Shown in pieces: positions 22,859 to 33,689 of a DNA stretch of 64,000 bases; position 1 is the first letter of the stretch, and each line of letters starts with the position of its first letter. Below the pieces are notes generated by a model. It saw nothing but the letters and a program-made list of their open reading frames with translations. It ran no database searches and was not told the origin of the DNA. Source of the stretch: Anthonomus grandis grandis (Eukaryota > Arthropoda > Insecta > Coleoptera > Curculionidae); NCBI RefSeq assembly GCF_022605725.1, contig NC_065552.1, positions 33,181,879 through 33,245,878 on the forward strand, given 5' to 3'. Position numbers and translations under genes: made by a program.

Positions 22859-23611
22859 CAAATAAGTTTTATACACAAACCCACTTTCTCTGAGAGATTT
22901 CTTAACTACCAATCAAATCACTCATTTAAACAAAAATTAAACATAATTAGCAACCTAAAATCCCGCGCAATAGCCTTATCTCACTCCAGTTTTCATAAAA
23001 AAAATGTTAACAAAATTAAAGATATTTTACTAAAAAACAATTTTCCTCATAAACTATTAAACAAAATCCTAAACAACAACCCTACACCTATTAAAGTCAA
23101 AGAAAACCAAAACCATAAATTTGCAAAAATTCCTTATGTCAAAGGTTTGTCTGAAAGGCTATCAGGAGTTGTTTCTGATGATGAAGTCAGAATAGCGTTC
23201 AAAAATGAAAATACCATCAACAAATACTTCTCAAAACTAAAAGATAAAACACCAAATGAGTTACAAAGTGGCGTGGTTTATAAAATACCCTGTTCTGATT
23301 GTCAAGGTCTGTATGTGGGTCAAACGGGCAGGTACTTAAAAACCAGAATTAGCGAACACGAAAGAAGCGTAAAACCAACGAACTACGCAGCATCTGGGAA
23401 GACTGCTCTAGCAGAACACTCCTTCAATCAGTAACACCAATTTGATTTTAACAGCACTCGGATCATTGGCAGAGAATCAAATTATAAAAAAAGAATTTTA
23501 CTAGAAATGGTTAATATAAAAAAGTATAAAGAAAGCATAAATAAAAAACAAGACACCGATGATCTAAATGCAAGTTACTATAATTTAATTAATTTACTAC
23601 CAAAAAGATAA
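22859..23611 (+). pseudogene. PLE post-RT region and GIY-YIG domain
   Basis: An open frame begins FIHKPTFSERFLNYQSNH, the conserved segment following the RT core (consensus YRKPTFTGRYLN). It runs through SRAIALSHSSFHKKNVNKIK and VYKIPCSDCQGLYVGQTGR (GIY-YIG nuclease) to RISEHERSVKP and the His of ALAEHSFNQ. A single in-frame TAA at 23432-23434 follows. The same frame continues with RIIGRESNYKKRILLEMVNI to TAA at 23609-23611. The RT palm is absent, so the piece is inactive even without the stop. Confidence 0.85.
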
Positions 23612-23937
23612 AACTAAAACATAAAATTTATTTTTGTCAAAGGGTGTATGTCCCAAATTTAGATCACACAGTGTATTAACAAATTAAGTTTCTGGTTTTG
23701 AACGTATAGATACATACATCTTCCTTATCTACTAATCCTTAACTTATCAACATAACATTGAATCATAAAAATTAAATAAATAAACGCTCGGAAGAATAAA
23801 AACATTTGTTTCTTGGCTTATTGTTGATTCTAGTTTGCCCACAGTAACACCTACAATTTAACCCATGTTAAAAATAACTCTACGCTCCTATTTTAATTAT
23901 AACTTAAGAAACCTAGACTTAGGTAAGAGGTGTAATG

Positions 23938-23975
<38 letters not shown>

Positions 23976-24280
23976 AGTTTTATACTGTTTTTTTTATAAA
24001 AAAAAAAAAAAAATTTTTAACGGATTGTACCTGAATGTAATTTTAACTGTGTCGTGGTTTTTGTTTTTTGTTGTTTTAATTTTTGTAACTTAAAGAATAT
24101 TGAACTTAACTTGTAAACTAAAGAACATTTATTTTAATAGTATTTTTTATGTACTTGAAATTACTTTGTTTTATCTCTGTAATTACTTGAATCCATTTCA
24201 GTGCCCTGAGGATGAATGATATGATAGATGAAATGATAAGTCGAAACGTCGACATTTAGGTAAACAGGTTTCTGTTTTAT
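22859..24280 (+). mobile_element. Truncated PLE inside piggyBac 2
   Basis: PLE coding sequence starts abruptly at about 22859 and is followed by an A-rich 3' region (poly-A at 23945-23972) and, at 24205-24260, CCTGAGGATGA...CGAAACGTCGAC, a variant of the hammerhead-type PLE terminus. It divides the piggyBac transposase. 5'-truncated, as is usual for target-primed insertion. Different family from the PLEs at 2600 and 27551. Confidence 0.75.
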
Positions 24281-24359
24281 TTCTGACCCCACCCAACAAC
24301 CCTCCGCAATATTGAAGATATTGGGTCACAAACACGAAATTGAAAATAACAAATAAGTA

Positions 24360-25410
24360 CCTGGTTATCTCTTAAAGTTTCTGTCAATTTTTTTACTACT
24401 CGTTCACCAAGGGTGCCATCAAGGGTACCTGGTTCTCTTCCAGAATAAATATTAAAATCATCAACATAACCCGTATTAGAGTCGCAGCGTTCCCAAATTT
24501 GTATGCCTCTTTTGATTGGTTTGAATGGTAAGTATTGTTTTAATGATGAACGACCTTTAAACTTTGTCATAGACTCATTTATGGATCGAAATTTGCCTTC
24601 AGTTCTTACTTTTGGGAACGTCGATTTGAGGCACGCAATAATATCTTCAATATAATAAGTTTTACTGGCTATAATTGGCTTTTGTGGATGGTTAAAATAC
24701 AGTTTACTAGCCAGAAGTCTAAATCGATCTCTAGAGATAGCTTCTTTTATAGCGTGGTTGCCCGCAGACTTATGGGAAGCCCAATAATGCTGCATTTGGG
24801 GCAATTTATTATAAGCCATTATAAAAAAAACACCCTGTTATAATCATTATTTCGTGTGAATCAGTTAGAATTTGTTCCTTATTTCGAACTTCTTCAAGAA
24901 TTTTTAGGCGCTCATTGGTACACTGGGCAATATACATAAATAAATAAAGAAGATGGCATTAGTTTGAGAAAAATATCCAGCTCTGTACTTCCACGATTGA
25001 CCTGAGCTATTATTGTACAGTTGGCCTTTTCTGGGACCTTATACCGGGGTGAAAAATTATCAATTTCTTTCCAGATCATAATTAAACTGTCAGCAGGAGA
25101 AGAGGCCGGAATATCAAGTTCGATATTTTCGTCTGAACTGTTAGATGAATCAGGGGATTCATAGGCACCATTTGGATTGAAAGATGACGTTGATGGTTCA
25201 TTAGAATCAATTTTAATTTTTTTTTATTTTATTTATCGCAATTTTTTTGTTCTTGCGTTTTTTACTAACCTCAAGAAAATCTGAATCATTACTGGCTCGT
25301 ATTCGGATCCACTGCTCTTAAAGGGGTCTTCCTCTTCATCTAATGATAAACCTGCTTCTGCTAAAGCCTCTAGTTCATATGTGTCCCACAAGAATTTCCT
25401 AATTTGCATG
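24360..25410 (-). pseudogene. piggyBac transposase 2, N-terminal half
   Basis: The acidic N-terminus reads LSLDEEEDPFKSSGSEYEP at about 25370-25310, then ENIELDIPASSPADS and NFSPRYKVP. A frameshift near 24930 separates ELDIFLKLMPSS from ERLKILEEVRNKEQ. From 24819 the core is open: KLPQMQHYWASHKSAGNHAI, RDRFRLLASKLYFNHPQK, FRSINESMTKFKGRSSLKQY. The first catalytic residue is Asn here (INES instead of IDES), so catalysis is lost. After LTETLRDNQ (near 24362) the sequence GTACTTATTTG could be an intron donor or simply degraded. Confidence 0.85.
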
Positions 25411-25849
25411 TAAAATATAAATACTTAACTTTAACAAATAATTTAAAAAAATTACCTAGACATATTCGAAAAAATATCCGTAATTATTTTAAGCTGTATA
25501 ACACGATTTTGCTAAATTTAAAGCAAAAACAATAGCATGCTGTCGGTTAAATGACTGTACTACTACCTATTCTAAAACAATTGACTGCGCTGCTTGAATA
25601 TTTCGTTGACAAGCATTGCTGAATGCGGATGGGACATCGGGCTATATAAAAATCATTGCATAATGTACCATCAGAATTTTTTGAAAGTTGCATGGGACAT
25701 ATATGACCCAACAGTAATGTCGGGCTATTAATTTACAAAATAAAGTCGACGGGAAAGGGTTAAAAGCGCTCTGCCAGTAAAAATTTAAAACTTTTTACTC
25801 GAACACAGTAGCACACTTAGTTTTCGTATACAGATACCTAAACTTACCG

Positions 25850-26100
25850 CCACGTTGCTTTTTAACATTTACATTAACAATTTTGTGACATGTTTAGAAG
25901 TTTACAAATTGCAGCAATATGCTGATTGGATACAACTTTGTAACTCGTTTTATCCATATAACCTAGAAAGGCATCGGAAAATGTATTATTTTTACTACAA
26001 AAAAGTAGCATTTAGATTTCGTTCAAAAGAAAAGCAATGCTACACTTATAAGTCAGCTGATCAGCAGGTTGAGTTTTTTCCTCTGTATTAGAAAGTAGAC
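25850..26100 (+). pseudogene. Jockey-like RT fragment (motifs B-C)
   Basis: Plus strand reads LLFNIYINNFVTCLEVYKLQ then QYADWIQL. This is the RT motif B tail and catalytic motif C, with YADD changed to YADW, which kills polymerase activity. The frame runs on to 26091 without further recognisable motifs. It lies just outside the right end of piggyBac 2, so it may be the edge of the piggyBac's target. Confidence 0.7.
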
Positions 26101-27404
26101 TATTCTTAATTATTCTTCTGGTTTTTGTACCATTTTCCTGGTTGATTAGTAGGGTTTATTTAGGGTGTCTAGTTTTAAAGTCTTCTTCTTGTTTAAGGGC
26201 CCCAATTTAGGTTATATTATTGTAAATCACTGTATTTAAAATTTTCTAGAATTTATATACTTGCCTCCTGTGACTGTCAGTACTCTCTTGAAACTATTGG
26301 TCTCTTTCTTGCAAAAACGATGAAGGGAATTCTACATATTTCTAAATTGCTTCATGCGTCTTTAAAAGGGAGGCCTTTTAATGAGTTTTAATTGTTTAGT
26401 CAGTTTTTACCTTGGAAATTACACAGACAACGCGAGTCATGTTACAGTTTTTGACGTTGACAATAAAAGCGTATTCCTAAATTGTCTTACACTATTATTA
26501 CTATTAACTAAATTTTTATAAGCGTTGTAATTCACTGTTACAAATATACGATATCAATAAGAAACGAGAAGTGTAAAAAAAAGGATAAAAAGTAGGATCA
26601 CGGCAATCTAATCAAGTGAATGTACTATTCAACCACTGAACTCGTGAAAATGCGTAAAAAATTTTAAACCATGCATCATTTTCCGTCTGATGGATCGTTT
26701 TCTACCATTATATAGTAAAATAATAAAATACAGGTTAGCAAACACGATATCATATTGCAAGAATATCTTGAATAATGCGAAGCTCGTTTATGTGTATAGA
26801 AATGCCAAGACTGTACAGCTCCTTCGACCCCTCGCCCGACCTTTAACTTCAGTTCACCAAGGGGAAAATAAATCGAAATTGAACTTGTTTTTTTTTATTT
26901 CCCCGTCCTTCTGATATGATTGTGTTGTCACGGTAGGATAACATTTCTTTGTTTACTTTCCTTATTCTTGCCGTTTTGTAGAATAGAGATGATGATAATA
27001 GAATAAAGGTAAAAAAACAGTCTTCCGAAATTATAGTCGGAGGTCGTACAAGGCCGTCGAGGCCAAGCAAAACCAGACAAGGCAGAAGAAAGAGCGAATA
27101 CATGGTTTTCAATTAAAGAAGGAGAAAACCGCGGTAGCGGTTCTAAACCGACTTTTAACGTAATTAGAACCCGCTAACTTCGTAATAAATAATAATAGGA
27201 TTTGCCTTATTTTAACGGTGCTTATTACGGATCCTGCCACTATCAATTAGCCACGTAAACATGATATACGTATGTAAATTTTAAACGATGCAAAAAAAGA
27301 TAAAACCGTGGTGATGGGTTAAGTTATGAAAATAACAGATGGGGATTTGATTTTTATTTTTAAATATAAATAAATATCTTCAACGAGTTAATATAACATC
27401 CTTA
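26101..27404. other. AT-rich spacer
   Basis: No frame with recognisable content. A slightly GC-richer patch at 27120-27250 (CCGCGGTAGCGGTTCTAAACC palindrome-like) is the only local feature. Confidence 0.5.
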
Positions 27405-27599
27405 AAATATTGAAAGACTGAGATTAGTAAACAACAACTTTGTTTGAGTTTAACATGTGCACAGGGGTAAAAGGAGTGTTTTGTTTACAACCATATTCAT
27501 AGATTCCCATGAGTTAATACCGATACTGTCATAACATCATGATACGATTCAACAGACGAAAAACAATAAAAAACACAAAGTCACGGTCTCACAACATTT

Positions 27600-27650
27600 A
27601 CTTAAAGCTATATGTGTTTCGCTCTATTCAGAGCATCATCAGGCCTAAAA
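27600..27650 (-). ncRNA. Hammerhead-like ribozyme motif, left PLE arm
   Basis: Minus strand: CTGATGA, then U, a perfect 5-bp stem GCTCT-GAAT-AGAGC, then GAAAC. Core bases are intact. The short stem III/cleavage part reads ACACATATAGC, where the partner arm has ACACGTGTAGC, so cleavage context is weakened. TTTTAGGC and GCTTTAAG can form stem I. Confidence 0.65.
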
Positions 27651-27819
27651 CAATAATAATTAGTCTTGAAAGAAAAAAAGGACATTAAAAAGACTAAAAC
27701 CTTAAAAAGCCACTAACGTTGGCAAAACAGTAAATAAACATACATTTAAGGTTAGGATGACTGTACAGTTATTTAGAACCAAAAAATAAAAAATAAAAAA
27801 TTGTAAAATATCACACCTA

Positions 27820-27890
27820 TTGGGAATCGAACCCGCAACAACAAGCTTACAAGCCAGAGATTATAACCTATGTGCTACCGGAACACTGAG
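27820..27890 (-). repeat. tRNA-like segment in PLE terminal arm (left)
   Basis: Minus strand has GGTAGCACATAGGTTA (A-box-like), CTTGTAA in anticodon-loop position and GGGTTCGATTCCC (B-box-like T arm). Acceptor and T-stem pairing are poor, so it is not a functional tRNA. Its inverted partner is at 30160-30225. Confidence 0.55.
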
Positions 27891-27999
27891 GAGAAGTTCA
27901 AAACATTTGTTGTAAAGCCAAGGCATTCTAACACAATATTAAACTTATTTCAGTTGGAAGAGATTATGTAAATATAAAATTGATTAAATAAGATTATTA

Positions 28000-30213
28000 A
28001 AAATAAGGTTGGGTTCAAAATTAAATACGTCGTTAACACAGACAAGAACAGGACTCTTCTTGGCTTTAGTAATTTCCATCCTCTCCAGAAGGTCAAGCTT
28101 TTTCCCTTTAGGGCATTCATGAAGTATTTCAGCTCCGACCTCTGGAAAAAAAGTGATGTGTGGAAGCTAACAGGTGATTCGCAAACGCTGACTTTGTATC
28201 ACGGACGTCTGTATTTTTAAATTTCTCAAACAACGCTACCTGTTCTTTAACGCGTGTAGAAATTTTTCTTCCAGATTGGCCAATATATACAGCGTCACAA
28301 TCCCCACATTTCAAAGAGTAAACCCCTGACTTCGAAAAGACATTTGCCTTGTCTATCACGCTCACTAACTGTTTTTTTAAATTATTCGCGGTTTTGAAAG
28401 CGATTTTGATATTAGAGGTCTTAAAAAATTTAGCTAAATTTAATGAAATTGAGCCGAAAAAGGACAAAGATCTAAAGGACTTTTTGTCGTCTTTCGCATG
28501 AAGAAGGTTGTAAGTCAACCTATATTTATTTAAGAACTTAAAGTATAATTTGTTAATTAAGTAAAGTGGGAATCCATTATTAAAAGCAACATGTTTTATA
28601 ATATTAAGCTCTTTAGCAAACGCTTCCTTTGACAGGGCGATGTTAAAAAGTCTGTAAAAGAAAGAATTGAAGGAGGCAAATTTGTATGGATAGGGAGAAA
28701 TAGACGCATATTGAATGACATTATCAGTAGTTGTGGGTTTACGATATATTTCAAATATTAGTTTATTATTGAGTCTTTCTATAAGGAGGTCTAGGAATGG
28801 CAGTTTACCATTTTGTTCTTCCTCAATGGTAAAAGAAATCTTTGGGTGCAAAGAATTCACAAAACGAAGAAAATTTGTCAAATCTTCTTTCTGGCCATTC
28901 CAGACAATGAAAATATCGTCAACGTACCTCTTATATTCAATGAGAAACTCCCCAAACCTACCCTTAACAATCCTTTCTTCTAGGTTGCTCATAAAAATTT
29001 CACTTAACAGTGGGGAAAGGCATGAACCCATAGCCAATCCAGAGACTTGTTTGAAAATTTTATTATTGAATTGAAAGAAATTTTGATTCACAACAAGGCT
29101 GAGCAAGTCCAAGAGGTTATCAACTATAACTCGACTAAGGGAAGATTTTAATAATAGAGTTCTTACCAGATCTATACATTCTGTAGGGGGAATGCTAGGA
29201 AAAAGATTTTTTACATCCAAAGAAATAAGTATAGATCCGTCAGGTATGTAAAGATTTTTCAGACTATTTGACAAATCCACTAAATTTTTAGTTGAATAAA
29301 CACTCCTAAACTTAGTCACCTCCCTCAAAACTGTGTTTAACCAAGCTGATAAATGGTAGCAGGGGGAATTGATAAAAGAAACCACTGGTCTTATTGGAAC
29401 ATTGTTTTTGTGAATTTTTGGAAGACCGTAGAGAACTGGAGTTCTGGGATTTATAGGATACAGCTTTTCTTTCTTAGTATTAAAGAACTCAAGAGTTAAA
29501 CTGCACTTGTCCAGCATTTGCTTAACTTTAGTAAAATACGAGTTGGTGGGGTCTCTATTGACTGTAACAAAGTCCTCTGAATCCAAGAAATCCAACACTT
29601 TCTGTCATCAATCATTTCTCTTTAGAATAACCAAACAATTACCCTTGTCTGCTTTTGATAATATTAAATCGTTACTTTTGATTTTATTTTTTAAAGAAGT
29701 TAAATGTTTTTTGTTAAAATTAGTATCATTAAGATTATCTGAGCCAAAACTAGAATTTAAGAAATTTATTATTTTAGCACGTAAAATGTTCTTATTTTTT
29801 ATTTTTATATCAGTTGTTTGCAAAACACTCTCCGCCTCCACAGCCAAAGTTTCCCGTGTATGTAAATCCACCTTCTTAGAAAGATTGAACTTAAGATTTA
29901 AGTTAAGTAAATTCTCTTCCTCTGAAGTAAAAATAACATCTGATAAATTAAGAAATCTTTTATGAAATTGAAAATGACATTGGCCCAACTTTATTCGGTA
30001 TTCTGTAGAATTAAAAGACTTTAACTTATTATGGGCGGCTTTAAGACGACTTAACTTATTGCTCAACCTGCTAAAAGAGTCTCTAGAATAAACTACTACC
30101 CTATCTCTGAACGAGCTATCTAAAACACTAAATTCCAAATGAGTTAAAACTAGATTAAGTGAATTATTATAGTCTCTGGCTTGTAAGCTTGTTGTCGCGG
30201 GTTCGATTCCCAA
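28000..30213 (-). pseudogene. PLE protein: RT plus GIY-YIG, three breaks
   Basis: Reading minus from 30213: an N-terminal region, LSKADKGNCLVILKRND, then two consecutive TGA codons at 29605-29610. The same frame then continues (29604 down) with VLYGLPKIHKNNVPIRPVVS, GSILISLDVKNLFPSIP (motif A), VSGLAMGSCLSPLLSEIFM (B), RYVDDIFIVW (catalytic C), KLPFLDLLIERL (D) and SGVYSLKCGDCDAVYIGQSG (GIY-YIG). A T-run near 28145-28151 shifts the frame; the other frame carries the conserved tail GKKLDLLERMEITKAKKSP to about 28000. The protein copies element RNA onto a nicked target. The first codons (GIEPATTSLQARDYNNS from a TTG) are antisense to the tRNA-like segment, so the real start may be downstream. 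Confidence 0.9.
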
Positions 30214-30225
30214 TAGGTGTGATAT
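30160..30225 (+). repeat. tRNA-like segment in PLE terminal arm (right)
   Basis: Plus strand carries CTGGCTTGTAAGCTTGTTGT followed by GGGTTCGATTCCC, the same anticodon-loop and B-box-like sequence as the left arm. The A-box part is replaced by coding sequence of the PLE frame, which runs antisense across it. Confidence 0.55.
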
Positions 30226-30387
30226 TTTACAATTTTTTATTTTTTATCTTTTTGGTTCTAAATAACTGTATAGTCATCCTAACCTTAAATGTATGTTTAT
30301 TTACTGTTTTGCCAACGTTAGTGGCTTTTTAAGGTTTTAGTCTTTTTAATGTCCTCTTTTTTTTTTCTTTCAAGACTAATTATTATT

Positions 30388-30442
30388 GTTTTAGGCCTAA
30401 TGATGCTCTGAATAGAGCGAAACACGTGTAGCTTTAAGTAAA
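30388..30442 (+). ncRNA. Hammerhead-like motif, right PLE arm, core mutated
   Basis: Plus strand: CTAATGA (G to A in the core), stem GCTCT-GAAT-AGAGC, GAAAC, then ACGTGTA, which forms AC/GT stem III with a GUA cleavage site, then GCTTTAAG pairing back to TTTTAGGC. All helices are intact but the core change should block cleavage. Confidence 0.6.
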
Positions 30443-30855
30443 TGTTGTGAGACCGTGACTTTGTGTTTTTCATTGTTTTTCGTCTGTTGTACACGTCGGT
30501 CTCTTTGTGAAAAATGGATGAGATTTTCTTATATGATACGATTCTATCATCGTAAACGTAGAATAATAAAAACTTATTAATAAATCTATAAGATTTATAA
30601 AAAATATTTAATTTCCATAAAAATGCTTTTTATTAGATAGGTACCTTTACTCTAATGGAGTACATTAAAAAAATGTACAAAGAGTTCATAAACGGTAATA
30701 TTTTTAATAATTTAAAGGGTGATCTATTATTAATAAATAATTAGCATGTAAATATGTTTTGACGACGTCACTGGTAAAGATTCCTTGTATCAATGGAACC
30801 AACAATGCGATCGAGCGGCGTTGCGATGTTGTTGCCTTTTTCTCTAACATAGGGA

Positions 30856-31980
30856 CATCTTTAAAGGGTATATTATCATATAAAAAAAAATTGAAAAAAA
30901 ATGCTTCATATTTTATTAAAGAAGAATAGTATTGTTTTGCTCCTGTCAAAATAAATGACAACTTTTTATGATAATATAAAGTGTGCTTTTTTGCCACTTC
31001 TACATAAGCATTGGGCATCATTGCATCAGAGATGTTGCAAGCAAACAAACAGCCCATAGTTCCACGGCAATGCTAATTCTAACTTTTCAATGTTGTAAGA
31101 TAACATCTAGATGTTACGCATGTGCAAATGTTTTATTCAATTTATCTATACATATACTTCAAGGATTTGTTTTAAAGAATTTTTCTTTTTTGTCTTACCA
31201 GATACACTAGTATATATTTATAGAAATTAATAACTTTGGAAAAAAACTTCTTTAGCACCTAACTTACGTGCTGTATTTAATTCAAGGGATTTATTCATAT
31301 CTTTCAGATATGTTTGCTTTGGTTTCAAATAATCTAACTGTATTTTCTTTAAGCTTAGGCACACTATGTAAATATTTTGTTGACTATGTAGTATTATAGA
31401 TACAAAAGCAAATAAAAAAAGACAGCCAAATTTTGATTTTGACTTCGATTAAAATTACAAAAAGTCATTATTTCAAAATCTTTTTCAGCAATCTTGTACT
31501 AAAATAACAGTACATAAGTACTTGTAATAATAATTTTACAATAAGGACTATATGGAGGCTGACAAACCAAGACAATACCAAAATATCTTCAATGTCAGCA
31601 TAAAATAACAGCTATAGCTTCAACTGTTGCTTCATGCTACTCCTTAATAGCAACGAGATAAATCAGATTCTATTCTCACACGAGAACACTGATGGAGTAA
31701 ATGAAACTCCATACGTAAAACATTGGGAACAACAACTAGAAAAAGTAATGTGCTAGAATATATGTATTGATCAAATAGGAGCAAAGTTCAATTCTGCTCT
31801 ATACGTTGTTCTTCAGCAGATATACCGAGAGTAACTTATTTTAGACTTTGTCATCCCACGTTTAAATTATAGAGAAAAGCTATTAAGATCTTAAGTCTTG
31901 TTTAACGAGGCTACTCAAATCAATTCTCAATTATTATGAAAAACGCCAACCATAATTATTATGACGTCAAGTTTAGACAC
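30856..31980. other. AT-rich spacer
   Basis: No supported feature. Overlapping weak frames on both strands at 30704-31210 lack known motifs and partly lie in repeat B. Confidence 0.5.
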
Positions 31981-33682
31981 ATATATACAGATCGTGTTTT
32001 CGTTCGTTACTTATAGGAAACCGCATAGAGGCGAAATTTTGCAACGTCGCGTGTGTACGAGTGCCTGCGACAGAGCACCGCCCCGGCCGGCCCGATGACG
32101 GAATTAGTAAATATCTGACTTTCGTGGGAGTTGCGTCGTTTGGCGACAAAATGTCCCAAAATATTACGCGAAAACCCAGGCATTTTTAAAATATTTATTC
32201 TAATGCAAGTTTTACAGACATGACAATATGTAAAACCCGCATAGAATTGTAATCTTAAAATGTTTAATATGCTGTGTTTTGCATAATGAAAATTAAAGCG
32301 TTATTCTAATAAAAAATAAAATATCAACTCTGATAAAAATATAATAAAAATCAGAAATAAAACTCTAATAAACAAACTTAACAACATATCATTTTTTAAA
32401 TAAAAGGCTCAAATAAACCGCCTTCTTTCGCTAAGCAAAAACTTAACCGATCGTAAAAGCTATTTCGCACCTCCAAAAGAGTTTCAGGTAAAATGGAATT
32501 GGCACCTTCGACGATTTTATTTCGCAACTCCTCTAAATTTGTTGGCCTACTAAATGCATGCTTGTAAATGGTCTGCTTAAGGTAACCCCACAGATAAAAG
32601 TCATTTAGAGACAAATCTGGAGATCTAGGAGGCCATTTAATATCGCCAGTCCCACTAATAAGGCGGTTAGGAAAAGTATTTGTTAAAAATTCTTTTACCC
32701 TATAGCCGCGTTATGAGCAGGACAGCTATCTTGTTGAAAATAAACCGATCCCAGGTCTACATCAGGTAGGATTTGAATGGCAGGAAGAACTTGGTTTTGC
32801 AACAACTCAAGGTACTTTTGGGCGTTTAAAGTGCCATCAATAAAAAATGGTCCTATAACATTGTCGCCCAAAATACCTGCCCAAACATTTAATTTCTGAG
32901 GATACTGGGTACGAAACTGAAAACTTCTGTGCTCGTTTTCCTGAGACCAATAACGAACAATGGAAGGATTGTGTTTGCCATGTAATGGAAAAGAAGATTC
33001 ATCAGAAAACAAAATATTTTTAGAAAAATATTCGTTTTTATTTGCCTTTTCCATCATGGTTTCACAAAATTCCATTCTTCGCCACTGGTCTTCAGGAAAT
33101 ATTTCCTGATTTTTTGAATACTTGAAACATTTGTACCCATATTTTTTCCAAATACGAGCAACAGTTTTATTGCTGATTCCCAGTTTCTCTCCAACACTTC
33201 TAGTGGACCGTGTCGAATCAAGTTCTAGGGTACTGCAAACCATTTCTTCCAGCCGTTCTATATCCTGGACCACTTCAACAGGTGGTTCTTGACGTTTTGT
33301 GTGGCTTTATGTACAATCCTGAGGACAAAAAGATGTCTCAAAATTTGTAACCACATTTAAAACCGTTTTTGCACAAGGAATCGGTCTATTCTCAAATGTC
33401 ACTGAAAACAAATCTCTACATTGTACTGCCGAATTGACTCCATAAAACCATTTAATTAGTAGAACTCTTTCGGAAGGGGTATAAACAGCCATAGTGAAAA
33501 AAACACGAAAATAACGCTCAAAAATTATTAATGCAACGTGCAGTAACACAGCAAAGTGAGGTCTGCTGACTCCCGGTTCAAAAAACAAAAACGAAAAATT
33601 CCGCCGCCTGCAAGCCGCAACCAAGCGGTGTTGCCATTATTTTGGGTAATGCGAAGCTCACGATAACACGATCTGTATATAT
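31981..33682 (-). mobile_element. Mariner-superfamily element (DD~41D type), copy 1
   Basis: Ends share an 18-bp inverted repeat, ATATATACAGATCGTGTT (31981-31998 and complement 33665-33682), including the flanking TA. The minus strand between carries one transposase with two lesions. A related copy in the other orientation starts only 500 bp away (34181-35939). Confidence 0.85.
32396..33492 (-). pseudogene. Mariner-like transposase, one stop and one frameshift
   Basis: From ATG 33492, MAVYTPSERVLLIKWFYGVN begins a DUF4817-type HTH. An in-frame TAA at 33307-33309 follows FCPQDCT. The same frame continues through a second HTH (STRSVGEKLGISNKTVARIW), NILFSDESSFPLHGK (first Asp), LNVWAGILGDNVIGPFFIDG and VYFQQDSCPAHNAAIG (second Asp). 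A 1-base frameshift near 32698 leads to IKWPPRSPDLSLNDFYLWGY, with the third acid an Asp about 42 residues on, near the DD41D (rosa-like) spacing. The tail ends at TAA 32396. It could have been active until recently. Confidence 0.88.
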
Positions 33683-33689
33683 CAACGTT

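Larger units (their letters stand above)
21968..25763 (-). mobile_element. piggyBac element 2, interrupted by a PLE
   Basis: TTAA at 21968-21971 and 25760-25763 bound near-identical ends: left CCCTTTCGCGTCGA, right complement CCCTTTCCCGTCGA. Sub-terminal repeats with GGGACAT occur at both ends. The two halves of one transposase lie on the minus strand, separated by the PLE at about 22859-24280. Confidence 0.88.
27551..30532 (-). mobile_element. Near-complete PLE with inverted terminal repeats and 12-bp TSD
   Basis: The 12-mer ATGATACGATTC flanks the element at 27539-27550 and 30533-30544. Terminal arms of over 300 bp (about 27551-27890 and 30160-30490) are inverted copies of each other. Each has a hammerhead-like motif, a long AT stretch and a tRNA-like segment. 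The minus strand between encodes RT and GIY-YIG. The related repeat at 46556-47525 has no PLE, giving an empty-site counterpart. Confidence 0.9.
27405..30855. repeat. Unclassified repeat B, copy 1 (split by PLE)
   Basis: The left part, 27405-27550 (ATTGAAAGACTGAG...AACAACAACTTTGTTT), and the right part, 30545-30855 (AAACGGTAATATTTTTAATA, then AACAATGCGATCGAGCGGCG), match consecutive parts of 46556-47525. The PLE at 27551-30532 interrupts them. No coding capacity is evident in the repeat itself. Confidence 0.8.

Noticed and set aside
27820..27890. Functional tRNA gene
   Set aside because: A- and B-box-like sequences exist, but acceptor and T stems do not pair properly and the copy is part of a PLE arm.
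28715..29965. Plus-strand frames opposite the PLE
   Set aside because: Antisense shadows of the PLE RT; no independent motif.
30704..31057. 117-codon minus-strand frame as a gene
   Set aside because: Its first part lies in repeat B, it has no recognisable motif, and the other repeat B copy does not preserve the frame.
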